64,000 bases of DNA from WHSW01 sp963742205. GTDB taxonomy: Bacteria; Actinomycetota; Thermoleophilia; Solirubrobacterales; 70-9. The stretch is taken from positions 62,001-126,000 of the forward strand of contig CAVUKZ010000011.1 in assembly GCA_963742205.1 (NCBI GenBank), written 5' to 3'. Below the pieces are notes generated by a model. It searched no databases, was not told the origin of the DNA, and worked only from the letters and a program-made list of their open reading frames with translations. Positions 1-7,301 of this stretch are shown in pieces. How positions within the stretch are numbered: the first letter of the stretch is position 1; each line of letters opens with the position of its first letter. The position numbers and the translations under genes were made by a program.

Positions 1-350
1 TCGGAATAGTCGACGAGTAGCGAGCTCGCCAGGCTGAAGAACACGGCCTGCGGAGGCGTGATGCCCTGCGTGCCCCAGCCACCCGGCGTCCGGCCGGACT
101 GGAAGCCGGAGAGCAGCCCACCGCCCTCGCTGTCGGCGAAGGCGCCGAAGCTGACGTAGGTGGCGGCGTTGCCGTCCGCGGCGGCCCGACCGTTGCCGTT
201 GAGGATGTCCTGGCCGTCCTTGTCTGCCGGTGAGACCTTCTCGTACCCCCGCCCCGTGGGCAGGGCAAGGGCGGAGGGAACGCAGATGGCAAGCAGGGCC
301 GCCGCGGTGAGCGCGATGGTCTTTGCGTAGCGACTGGCGGCTGCGGTCAT
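1..350 (-). CDS. Exported TolB-like propeller protein, N-terminal part (runs off left edge)
   Basis: Only the first 116 codons are in the window. They encode a signal peptide (hydrophobic stretch ending ALALP, about residues 10-30) followed by YEKVSPADKDGQDILNG and VSFGAFADSEGGG. This closely matches the start of the 693-aa protein encoded at 3170-5251 (FEKVSPDDKDGEDILNG, ISFGAFAGSEGGG), so the two are tandem paralogs on either side of the cysteine-repeat gene. The ATG at 348-350 follows AAAGGAAGCCAGCAG, nearly the same leader as the paralog, so the start is well supported. It lies 36 bases downstream of the 387-3107 gene on the same strand, probably in one operon. Function is unknown. The propeller assignment is inferred from the paralog. 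Confidence 0.75.
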   Translation of the reverse strand, partial: MTAAASRYAKTIALTAAALLAICVPSALALPTGRGYEKVSPADKDGQDILNGNGRAAADGNAATYVSFGAFADSEGGGLLSGFQSGRTPGGWGTQGITPPQAVFFSLASSLLVDYS

Positions 351-386
351 CTGCTGGCTTCCTTTGTTCGAACTCATTTGGTCAGC

Positions 387-3107
387 TCACTTGCACTGCG
401 TCTTGAGCTTGGGCTTTTGGTCGTTGTGGACGCCGCTTTGGGCGGTGATCGCCAGCTTGTTATGGAAGGTCTTCTTCTTGGCCTTCTTGCCCTGCTTCTT
501 CTTGCCCTTGCAGAGGTTCTTGGAGTTGACCAGGAGGCCACCCTGGTTTAGGTCGAGCTTGAAGTCGGCGATCGGCACGTCGGGGGCCTCGAAGGTGGTG
601 CGGATCGCACCGCCGTTGACGGTGTCGATGCGCCCGACGAGGTCGATGTTGACCTGACCGTTCAGATCGGCGACCAGATCCGGCAGCGGGTTGTCGGAGC
701 TGCGCAGATAGACGGGACCCGAGAGGCCGCCGGCGAGCAGCGGCGTGCTCGCCGAGGCCTGGCCGTAGACGGACTCGGGCGGGCACTGGTTGGCCGCGTA
801 TTGCTCGCGGGTGCAGATCTGGGAGATGTTGTCCTGGTCGAGGAAGATCGCCTTGGGCAGGGTCAGGGCGACGGTGGCGACGTTGGCGTCGCCCGGGCGG
901 GCTACCAGGTCGGCCTCAAAGCCCGGGTTTGCCGAGCGCTTGGTCGCCTTCTTGCCGCCGATGATCTTGGTCGTCATCGTCGGCTTAAACGGCAGCGCGG
1001 TGCAGCCGGCCATCTGGAAGTGGCTGGCGAGTGAGGCGCCGGCGCCCGAGGCACCGCCGACCGCGGCCGTGACCTGCTTTGCGTCGCAGTTGGTGGGGCT
1101 GGTCATAAAGCCCGGGCGGTCGATCGAGAGCGCGATCTGGCGCAGGCGCAGCGGGATCCCCTCGAGGATCTGGGGCACGGGGTCGCTGAGCACGCGCAGG
1201 TGCGCGTCGGTGGGGTCGACGAAGACCGCCGCGCGCACGACGACCGTGCCGAGGTCGAAGATCCCGGCCTGGGCGGGGACGACGATCGACAGCGACAGCG
1301 GCGCGCCCTTATAGGGGCCGGCGATGTAGACCGAGCCGCCGGTGATCTGGAACGGGTTGGTGCCGGCGCCGACCTTGGCCGAGACCGAGCCCACCCGCGA
1401 GGCAGCGCCGCAGGTGCCCGCCGCGGCCTGGGCGGCGGCGCACTGCGGGGCCGAGGCGAGCACCGCCGAGACGCCCTCGGGCAGGCTCGCGTCGATGGTC
1501 GAGATCTCCTGGCTGCCGTCGGGACGGCTGACCGCGAGGTTGAACGGGCTCTGGCTACCAGCAGCGGAGTTCAGGAGGCCGGCGATCAGGCTCGGGGTGA
1601 ACGGACGCGCGCCGGGCGTCGCCGCGCAGGCAGAGCCGCCGGGACCGGAGGTGATCGAGAAGGAGTCGCTGAGCTCGGTCGGCGGGTTGCCGCTCCATGG
1701 CGACAGGGACGCCGACGCCGTCTTGGTGCCGCAGGTGGTCGGCGTGGCCAACACCGCCCTCGGTCCGCCGAAGAAGTTAAGCCCGAAGTGGCTGAACGGC
1801 AGCTGCGGGGCGTTGTCGATCGTCGTCGTCACCTGCCCCGTCTGCGGATCCGGGCTGATCTGGCCGGCGAGCTTGATCGTCACGCCGCCGCCCTGGGCGA
1901 CGATGTAGATCGCGATCAGGTCGCCGAACGGGTTCTGGTTGGGCGTCGCGACGTAGATCGAGCCCTGCAGCGGATCGGGCTGCAGCGGGCTGGCGATCTC
2001 GACGGACCCCACCTTGGACGACGCCGGGCACTGCGGATCGGACGTGTTGTTGAGCCCAATCTGCGCGGGGGTGCATCCGGCCAGGCCGGAGGCGGCCGCG
2101 GGGTTGACGCTCACACCCTCGGGCAGGGTGACCTCAGCCGTCCGCAGGTTCGCCTGCGCAAGCCCGTTCGGATTCTGGGGCTGAGGGATGTCCAGGTCCA
2201 CGGAGAGCCCCGTCGGGGTATCCGCCGACGACTGAAGCGATTGCACGTCGATCGATGGGTCGAACGGCACACGGTCGCAACCGTCAGCGCCCACGGGCGT
2301 CGTCGAGTTGCGATTCTCGACCGCCCCGTTCTGCCAGGAGGTGGCGTGCAGCCTGGTAGTTACCGGCCCCACGCACGAGGTCGGGTTGGTGAGGAACGGC
2401 CGCACCGGCCCCTGGAACGGGCAGGCCACCGTCGGATCGAAGTCGTTGAGACACGGCCCGCGATCGACGTCGTGGGCGGGGTCGCCGGGCACGCCCCAGA
2501 AGGTGAGGCTGGTGCCTGTCAGCGGCAGCGCCTGGGAGATGTTGGGGATGGTCACCGAAAGCCCGCCGTCGTTGCGCACCGACGCGTTGATGTAGACGGG
2601 CGGGATCAGGGCGATGAAGCCGAACTGCGCCGGCTGCCCCGCGGGCGGCTCCATGTTGAAGACGGGCGTCGTGAGGTTCAGACCGAGCCCGGTCTTGAGC
2701 ACCGTGACCCCGACCTGGGTGTTGGCCGGACAGCCGCCCGGGACGCCACCGGTGAGCTGGTCGTTGGTGCACTGGGGCATGTTCTGGGGGTTGCCGACCA
2801 GGCCCGCGGGCAGGTCGACGTTGACCGTGCGCACGCTCTCGTCCGGCGTGATGAACGGAGGGTTCGGGGGGACGTTGGGCACCTCGTGAGTGCGGAAGTT
2901 GATGTCCGTGAAGGCCTCGAACGGATGGCCGCCGGCCTGGGTGTAGGGATCACCGTTTTGGTCGCGGACCTCGGCGGTGAAGTTCTTGAGCAGCGCGGCG
3001 CCAGCAACTGCGGGCACCACGAGGAACGCCAGCGCAGCGACGGCGATCGCCCCGGCGAGCCGGGCGGTCCGCGGGGAGCGCTTCCGGTTCGAGCGGCGGT
3101 CAGACAT
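387..3107 (-). CDS. Large exported cysteine-repeat protein with lysine-rich C-terminus
   Basis: A 906-aa protein of unknown function. The ATG at 3105-3107 is chosen because GGAGG lies 5 bases before it; the frame stays open 54 bases further upstream. A basic N-terminus and a hydrophobic stretch ending VVPAVAGA (about residues 17-37) form a signal peptide. The mature part has about four copies of a loose module of roughly 200 residues: an LP-x-G segment, a cysteine, then a C-P/G-x-x-S/T-x-VG turn, a G-x-(V/I)-Y strand and a closing cysteine (for example VTLPEGVSVNPAAASGLAGC and ASLPEGVSAVLASAPQC). The extreme C-terminus is lysine-rich (LCKGKKKQGKKAKKK). It looks like a secreted beta-rich surface protein, but no family function is known to me. 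It is 62 bases downstream of the propeller gene on the same strand. Confidence 0.85.
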   Translation of the reverse strand: MSDRRSNRKRSPRTARLAGAIAVAALAFLVVPAVAGAALLKNFTAEVRDQNGDPYTQAGGHPFEAFTDINFRTHEVPNVPPNPPFITPDESVRTVNVDLPAGLVGNPQNMPQCTNDQLTGGVPGGCPANTQVGVTVLKTGLGLNLTTPVFNMEPPAGQPAQFGFIALIPPVYINASVRNDGGLSVTIPNISQALPLTGTSLTFWGVPGDPAHDVDRGPCLNDFDPTVACPFQGPVRPFLTNPTSCVGPVTTRLHATSWQNGAVENRNSTTPVGADGCDRVPFDPSIDVQSLQSSADTPTGLSVDLDIPQPQNPNGLAQANLRTAEVTLPEGVSVNPAAASGLAGCTPAQIGLNNTSDPQCPASSKVGSVEIASPLQPDPLQGSIYVATPNQNPFGDLIAIYIVAQGGGVTIKLAGQISPDPQTGQVTTTIDNAPQLPFSHFGLNFFGGPRAVLATPTTCGTKTASASLSPWSGNPPTELSDSFSITSGPGGSACAATPGARPFTPSLIAGLLNSAAGSQSPFNLAVSRPDGSQEISTIDASLPEGVSAVLASAPQCAAAQAAAGTCGAASRVGSVSAKVGAGTNPFQITGGSVYIAGPYKGAPLSLSIVVPAQAGIFDLGTVVVRAAVFVDPTDAHLRVLSDPVPQILEGIPLRLRQIALSIDRPGFMTSPTNCDAKQVTAAVGGASGAGASLASHFQMAGCTALPFKPTMTTKIIGGKKATKRSANPGFEADLVARPGDANVATVALTLPKAIFLDQDNISQICTREQYAANQCPPESVYGQASASTPLLAGGLSGPVYLRSSDNPLPDLVADLNGQVNIDLVGRIDTVNGGAIRTTFEAPDVPIADFKLDLNQGGLLVNSKNLCKGKKKQGKKAKKKTFHNKLAITAQSGVHNDQKPKLKTQCK

Positions 3108-3169
3108 CGTTGCCTCCATGTTGATCGCGTCTGTGCGGGCTTGGCTGGTCTTGGTCTGCATCGCCTACC

Positions 3170-5251
3170 TCAACCCTGGTTGCACTGATCGGCTTGACGG
3201 GCGGCCTTCTTGGCCTGCTTCTTTGCCTGCTTGAGCTTCTTCTTGAGCTTCTTGCGCTGCTTCCCGGAGGCCTTGTCGACCTTCTTTTGGAGCTTGTCGA
3301 CCTTGGCGGCCTTCTTCTCGGCCTTGGCCTCTGCCGAGCTGCAGTCGGGCGGCGGCGGGACCACGGGGTTATTGGTCGAGCTGCTGCCGGGCTGGGTCGG
3401 GTCGGTCTGTGGGGGCGCCGGCGGCTTGCACTCCTCGCCCTGGCACGGTGGCGGTGGCGGTGGCGGGTTCTGGCTCGCCAGCCCGCCGCCGACCCGTCCG
3501 TCGTAGAGGTCGATCGAGTTATCGGTGTCGATCCCGACCAGGCGCTCGCGGGTCAGGAAGAACGCGTCGTTGCCGCTCGCCGAGGCGTCGACGAACGACG
3601 ACACCGACCCGCTCTGCCCGGAGGACAGCAGCTGGATGGCGCCGTCCTCCCACATGTAGGCGTCCCACTGCCCGTTCGTGTCGTCGGGGCGCAGCGGGTC
3701 GCGGCTGGTGAAGAACGCCGTCGTCCCGTCCGTGGACAGGTTGCGGCGCTCGTAGGTCGACATCCCGCCGAGCGAGATCGACCCCGTCGGGGGAGAGTTG
3801 ATTGCGGCGTCCGCGGTCGCGGGCTGTCCGTCCGGACGGCAGGAGATGCAGACGAACTCGTCGCTCGACAGGTCGTAGCGGTAGAACTCGGTGAAGCCCG
3901 CGTTGTCGTAGCCGAGCTGCGGAGCGCGGGAGCTGAACAGCAGGGCCGAACCACTCGAGTTCACGCGGCCCGTCTTCGCATTGTCCAGACCCCAGTTCAC
4001 CGTGTCGCCGAAGCTCGGGTCGAGGGCCGTGATGAACGTCGTCGTGGCGCCGTCGCGCACATACAGGTTCAGGCCCGGGTCGGCCGCGCCGGGCGCCAGC
4101 TGTCCTGTGGCCGCAAAGTAGACGCGGTTGCCGGAGTCGCTGACGCCGATGACGCCCGCGACGCCGGCGCCGTCGGGATCGCCGACGGTCAGGTCGACGA
4201 GGTCGCCGCTGTCGACGTCATAGCGATAGAGGTCGGGGTTCCCCGGCTCGGCCTGAGAGTTGTTGGTCAGCTTCTCGCCGCTGTTGAAGTAGACGAAGCG
4301 GCCGTCGGGGGTCGCGTACTGGTAGGTCTTGGGCTGGACACCGTTGGGGTCGGGGTTGTTGCGCTGCGACGCCGAGGCACGGTCGGTCGAGCTCCGGTCG
4401 ATCCGCACGTAGACCTCGGCGTCCCCGGAGGACCAGAAGATCCGCGAGCCGTCGTCGGAGACCGCGTTGAACCCGGGGCTGAAGCTGGCTGTGCCGATCG
4501 TTCCGCCCGTCGGGGAGGAGGTGCCGTTGGGCAGCACGGACACGAGTTCGACGTCGCGGTTGCCCGTACTCACGTACGCGTTGGAAACGAAGCCCGGCGT
4601 CGGATCCGGCCCCTCGGTAACGGGCAACGGTGGGTCGGTGTTGAAGCTGTAGGTCGCGATCGAGAGGTCGGCGGAAGCCCCGTCATAGGTCGGGGCGTTC
4701 GGGGTCTGGGTCCCCAGCGGCGGCGGGTTCTGGCCGAACGTGAGCGTGTGGATGCTGCCGTCGGCGTCCTGGCGGTAGACGTTCGCCGTGCCCGGTGTGC
4801 TGCCGTCGAAGGCCGGATCGCCGGCGGCGTAGCTGAGGATCGAAGTATCGAGGTCATCGGAGAAGTCGTTCCACAGCGAGCTGGCGAGGCCGGGAGCCGT
4901 GACTTGGCGTGGTGACAACGACTCGGTGACCCAGCCGGCGTCCGTGCGCTCGGAGCTGAACTCGGTGATCAGGCCACCGCCCTCGCTGCCGGCAAAGGCG
5001 CCGAAGCTGATGTAGGCGGCCCCGTTGCCGTCGAGCGCCGCCTTGTCGAGGCCGTTGAGGATGTCCTCGCCGTCCTTGTCGTCCGGCGAGACCTTCTCGA
5101 AGGCGCGGTCGGCCGGGAGCGCAACGGCGGACGGGGCGCACACAGCGACGATGGCGAGAGCGGCGATCGCCGCGAGGATGACGCCGGGCGCCCTGCGCAA
5201 GCTCACGGTCGCGTCGAGGTGGGCGTCCACGAGCCGGGCGTCTGCGCTCAT
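3170..5251 (-). CDS. Exported TolB-like beta-propeller protein
   Basis: A 693-aa protein. A signal peptide occupies about residues 20-47 (hydrophobic, ending SAVALP). The body has at least six repeats of a TolB/WD40-like blade of the form 'S-x-D/S-G-x-x-(V/I/A)-x-F-x-(T/S)-x-x-x-L', for example ATPDGRFVYFNSGEKLT, VSDSGNRVYFAATGQLAP and LSTDGTTAFFTSRDPLRP, each followed by a YRYD-type strand. A proline-rich linker (NPPPPPPPCQGEEC) leads to a lysine-rich, probably coiled-coil tail (about residues 635-690) ending ARQADQCNQG. The fold is a confident reading but no function is known. It is the first gene of an apparent operon of exported proteins running left. AAAGGAAG lies about 10 bases before the ATG. 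Confidence 0.85.
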   Translation of the reverse strand: MSADARLVDAHLDATVSLRRAPGVILAAIAALAIVAVCAPSAVALPADRAFEKVSPDDKDGEDILNGLDKAALDGNGAAYISFGAFAGSEGGGLITEFSSERTDAGWVTESLSPRQVTAPGLASSLWNDFSDDLDTSILSYAAGDPAFDGSTPGTANVYRQDADGSIHTLTFGQNPPPLGTQTPNAPTYDGASADLSIATYSFNTDPPLPVTEGPDPTPGFVSNAYVSTGNRDVELVSVLPNGTSSPTGGTIGTASFSPGFNAVSDDGSRIFWSSGDAEVYVRIDRSSTDRASASQRNNPDPNGVQPKTYQYATPDGRFVYFNSGEKLTNNSQAEPGNPDLYRYDVDSGDLVDLTVGDPDGAGVAGVIGVSDSGNRVYFAATGQLAPGAADPGLNLYVRDGATTTFITALDPSFGDTVNWGLDNAKTGRVNSSGSALLFSSRAPQLGYDNAGFTEFYRYDLSSDEFVCISCRPDGQPATADAAINSPPTGSISLGGMSTYERRNLSTDGTTAFFTSRDPLRPDDTNGQWDAYMWEDGAIQLLSSGQSGSVSSFVDASASGNDAFFLTRERLVGIDTDNSIDLYDGRVGGGLASQNPPPPPPPCQGEECKPPAPPQTDPTQPGSSSTNNPVVPPPPDCSSAEAKAEKKAAKVDKLQKKVDKASGKQRKKLKKKLKQAKKQAKKAARQADQCNQG

Positions 5252-5365
5252 TTGGCTGGCTTCCTTTCGCCGCTGTCTTCTGGTGATCGCGGGTCCGGCG
5301 TCCGAGCCGGGGATCCGCGTCCTCTCGCTCCCACGGGCGGCTCTCGGCCGACCGCGGCGCGATCA

Positions 5366-5380
5366 TAAACAGATGTGTCT
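5366..5380 (+). promoter_or_regulatory. TAAAC-N-GTGT element, copy 1
   Basis: TAAACAGATGTGTCT matches TAAACATCCGTGTTC at 6433-6447 at about 11 of 15 positions. It lies roughly 115 bases upstream of the leftward propeller gene. Role as an operator is inferred from recurrence only. Confidence 0.35.
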
Positions 5381-5402
5381 TTCCATGTCAAGGGGTCCTC
5401 CA

Positions 5403-5417
5403 TGAAAGTCCGTGTAC
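5403..5417 (+). promoter_or_regulatory. TAAAC-N-GTGT element, copy 2
   Basis: TGAAAGTCCGTGTAC shares the TCCGTGT core with the copy at 6432-6449 and GTAC with the copy at 16251-16268. It is the weakest left half of the set. Confidence 0.3.
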
Positions 5418-5504
5418 AGAGCGTTAAGGCCACTCATAGGGCCAAGCCAAGCGGTTTTCCCGGCCGGATCGGAGCCCCGCCGACGCGACCACCGCAACCC
5501 AGCG

Positions 5505-5520
5505 GAAAAACGAGTGTTTC
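5505..5520 (+). promoter_or_regulatory. Dyad element, copy 3 (GAAAAAC-GA-GTGTTTC)
   Basis: A near-perfect inverted repeat: GAAAAAC, 2-base spacer, GTGTTTC, with 6 of 7 arm positions complementary. It sits about 80 bases before the GTG of the 5600-6367 gene, and its right half resembles the other copies. An operator or promoter role is inferred. Confidence 0.4.
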
Positions 5521-5599
5521 TCGGTATGCTGGGCCGGCGTCCGCCCCTGGGGATGGTCCGCGCGGACGTCCAAATCGCGAACAAGAGGAGAGACTCATC

Positions 5600-6367
5600 G
5601 TGTTCAAAAAGCGCCTGACCTGGATCCTGGTCGCCTGCGCCGGGCTCGCCGCGCTCGTGGCCGGGAGCGCCGCGTCGGCGGAGATCGTGCGGCTCGGCAA
5701 CATCGAGCTCGAGGTCGACGGAAGCTTCAAGCCGACCAAGCTGCCGAAGAACAAGATGGCGCCGATCACGCTCAAGGTCTCCAGCGACATCCGCACGCTC
5801 GACGGCACCCAGCCGCCCGTGCTCAACACGCTGCTGCTCGAGTTCGACAAGAACGGCACCCTCGACACGAAGGGCCTGCCGACCTGCAAGGCGTCGCAGC
5901 TCGAGAACACGCTGACCGACGAGGCCAAGAAGACCTGTAAGAAGGCGCTCGTCGGCAAGGGCAGCGCGAAGGCGCGAATCGACTTCCCGGATCAGGACCC
6001 GTTCGACGCGCCCGGTCCGATGCTCGCCTTCAACGGCAAGCCGAAGGGCGGCAAGCCGCAGCTGCTGCTCCACGTCTTCGCCCACGTGCCGGCGCCGACC
6101 ACGTTCGTCGTCCCGGCGACGATCTCCAACGCGAGCGGCGCGTTCGGCAAGAAGGTGCTGGCGAAGATCCCGCCGATCGCGGGTGGCAACGGCGCCCTGA
6201 CGCACTTCGACGTCTCGATCCACAAGACCTGGAAGTACAAGGGCAAGAAGCACAGCTACGTGGTCGCGAAGTGCGCCGGCGGGCACTTCGTCGCCCAGGG
6301 CACCTACAAGTTCAACGACGGCTCGACCGTAACCGGCAGCGTCGTCCGCGACTGCAAGGGCAAGTAA
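5600..6367 (+). CDS. Exported protein of a duplicated family (copy A)
   Basis: A 255-aa protein of unknown function. The GTG at 5600 is chosen because AGAGGAG lies about 9 bases upstream and a signal peptide (FKKRLTWILVACAGLAALVA, cleavage near SAASA-EI) follows at once; the upstream in-frame extension reads as non-coding. The mature protein has GTLDTKGLPTC, a second cysteine about 20 residues on, then DPFDAPGPMLAFNGKPKGGK, VPAPTTFVVPATI, KIPPIAGGNGALTHFDVSI and KHSYVVAKC, ending with a glycine- and threonine-rich strand. Nearly every one of these blocks recurs in the next gene (6479-7234), so they are tandem paralogs. The four conserved cysteines could form disulfides. No enzyme motif was recognised. 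Exported localisation is confident, role unknown. Confidence 0.85.
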   Translation: MFKKRLTWILVACAGLAALVAGSAASAEIVRLGNIELEVDGSFKPTKLPKNKMAPITLKVSSDIRTLDGTQPPVLNTLLLEFDKNGTLDTKGLPTCKASQLENTLTDEAKKTCKKALVGKGSAKARIDFPDQDPFDAPGPMLAFNGKPKGGKPQLLLHVFAHVPAPTTFVVPATISNASGAFGKKVLAKIPPIAGGNGALTHFDVSIHKTWKYKGKKHSYVVAKCAGGHFVAQGTYKFNDGSTVTGSVVRDCKGK

Positions 6368-6386
6368 GCAAGTAGGAGGGAGCGCG

Positions 6387-6411
6387 GGGCGGGCCGCCGT
6401 GGCCCGCCCTT
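6387..6411 (+). terminator. GC-rich hairpin after copy A
   Basis: GGGCGGGCC, 5-base loop, GGCCCGCCC: a perfect 9-bp stem about 20 bases after the stop of the 5600-6367 gene, followed by only a short T run (TTCC). Likely a weak intrinsic terminator between the two paralogs. Confidence 0.6.
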
Positions 6412-6431
6412 CCATCCTGGGCCGGGTTGCT

Positions 6432-6449
6432 GTAAACATCCGTGTTCAC
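6432..6449 (+). promoter_or_regulatory. Dyad element, copy 4 (GTAAACAT-CC-GTGTTCAC)
   Basis: An inverted repeat with 6 of 8 complementary arm positions and a 2-base spacer, 30 bases before the ATG of the 6479-7234 gene. It is the best-formed copy of the shared element and matches the copy upstream of the mce operon at TAAAC-x-TCC-x-TGT-x-C. Confidence 0.45.
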
Positions 6450-6478
6450 TGAGCAGGCAACGCTGAGAGGAGCGGCTG

Positions 6479-7234
6479 ATGGACACGGATCGGAGGCTGG
6501 GGCTCGGGATCGCCCTGGCAACGCTGGGGGCCCTCGCCCTGGCGAGCGTGGCGTTGGCGGGCGCCACAGTCACCCAGACCCTTTCGCTCGAGATCAAGGG
6601 CAAGACCTCGGGCAAGAAGCCCGGCCCGGTCGCGATGAAGATCACCGAGGAGTCGGTCGGCCCCGGCCCGAGCGAACTCGAGCGCGTACCCCCGAAGCTC
6701 GATGTGGCCACGATCAAGTTCACCAAGTCGCTGACCATCGACACCAAGGGCCTGCCGACGTGCGCTCCGTCGAAGCTCGAGAACACCGACGACGGCCAGG
6801 CCCGCAAGGTCTGTAAGGACGCGATCGTCGGCAAGGGGTTCGCCCTGGCAAAGATCGTGTTCCCCGACCAGGCCCCGATCGACGCCCCCGCGCCGGTGAC
6901 GGCCTTCAACGGCAAGCCGCAGGGCGGCAAGCCCGTGTTCTTGATCCACGCCTACACGACGGTTCCCGCGCCGACGACGTTCATCGTCCCCGGGACGATC
7001 GTCAAGTCCCAGAAGCCCTTCGGCGAGCAGCTGACACTCAAGGTCCCGCCGATCGCCGGCGGCGCGGGCTCGCTCGTGCACTTCGACGTCAAGGTGAAGC
7101 GCACCTGGAAGGACAAGGGCGAAAAGCACAGCTACATCAGCGGCAAGTGCAAGGGCGGCGAGTTCAGCATTGAGGGCACGTTCGACTTCGGCGACGGCTC
7201 TCACGAAACGGTTCCGGCGACCGATAGCTGCTGA
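6479..7234 (+). CDS. Exported protein of a duplicated family (copy B)
   Basis: A 251-aa paralog of the preceding gene. The ATG at 6479 has AGGAG 7 bases upstream. The N-terminus is a signal peptide (LGIALATLGALALASVALAG). It then shares with copy A the blocks DTKGLPTC, the IVGKG region, FPDQAPIDAPAPVTAFNGKP, VPAPTTFIVPGTI, KVPPIAGGAGSLVHFDVKV, TWKDKGEKHSY and GKCKGGEF, and it ends in a cysteine. The paralogs differ mostly in the first 60 mature residues. The gene has its own control region with a dyad element and is followed by a strong hairpin, so it can be transcribed separately. Function unknown. Confidence 0.85.
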   Translation: MDTDRRLGLGIALATLGALALASVALAGATVTQTLSLEIKGKTSGKKPGPVAMKITEESVGPGPSELERVPPKLDVATIKFTKSLTIDTKGLPTCAPSKLENTDDGQARKVCKDAIVGKGFALAKIVFPDQAPIDAPAPVTAFNGKPQGGKPVFLIHAYTTVPAPTTFIVPGTIVKSQKPFGEQLTLKVPPIAGGAGSLVHFDVKVKRTWKDKGEKHSYISGKCKGGEFSIEGTFDFGDGSHETVPATDSC

Positions 7235-7272
7235 CCACCAAGACGGCGATCAGCAGACCTCCGAGGACCCAT

Positions 7273-7299
7273 GGGGGGCGGCACGCCGGGCCGCCCCCC
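7273..7299. terminator. Bidirectional terminator between convergent genes
   Basis: GGGGGGCGGC, 7-base loop, GCCGCCCCCC: a perfect 10-bp stem between the stop of the plus-strand gene at 7234 and the stop of the minus-strand mce operon at 7302. Position and symmetry suggest it terminates both transcripts. Confidence 0.7.
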
Positions 7300-7301
7300 A
7301 A

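Larger units (their letters stand above)
5252..5599. promoter_or_regulatory. Divergent control region between two sets of exported-protein genes
   Basis: This 348-base gap separates the leftward propeller operon from the rightward 5600-6367 gene. I see no convincing gene in it; the open frame that continues upstream of 5600 reads as low-complexity Arg/Pro/Gly sequence. It contains three copies of a TAAAC-type dyad element (listed separately). Confidence 0.6.
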
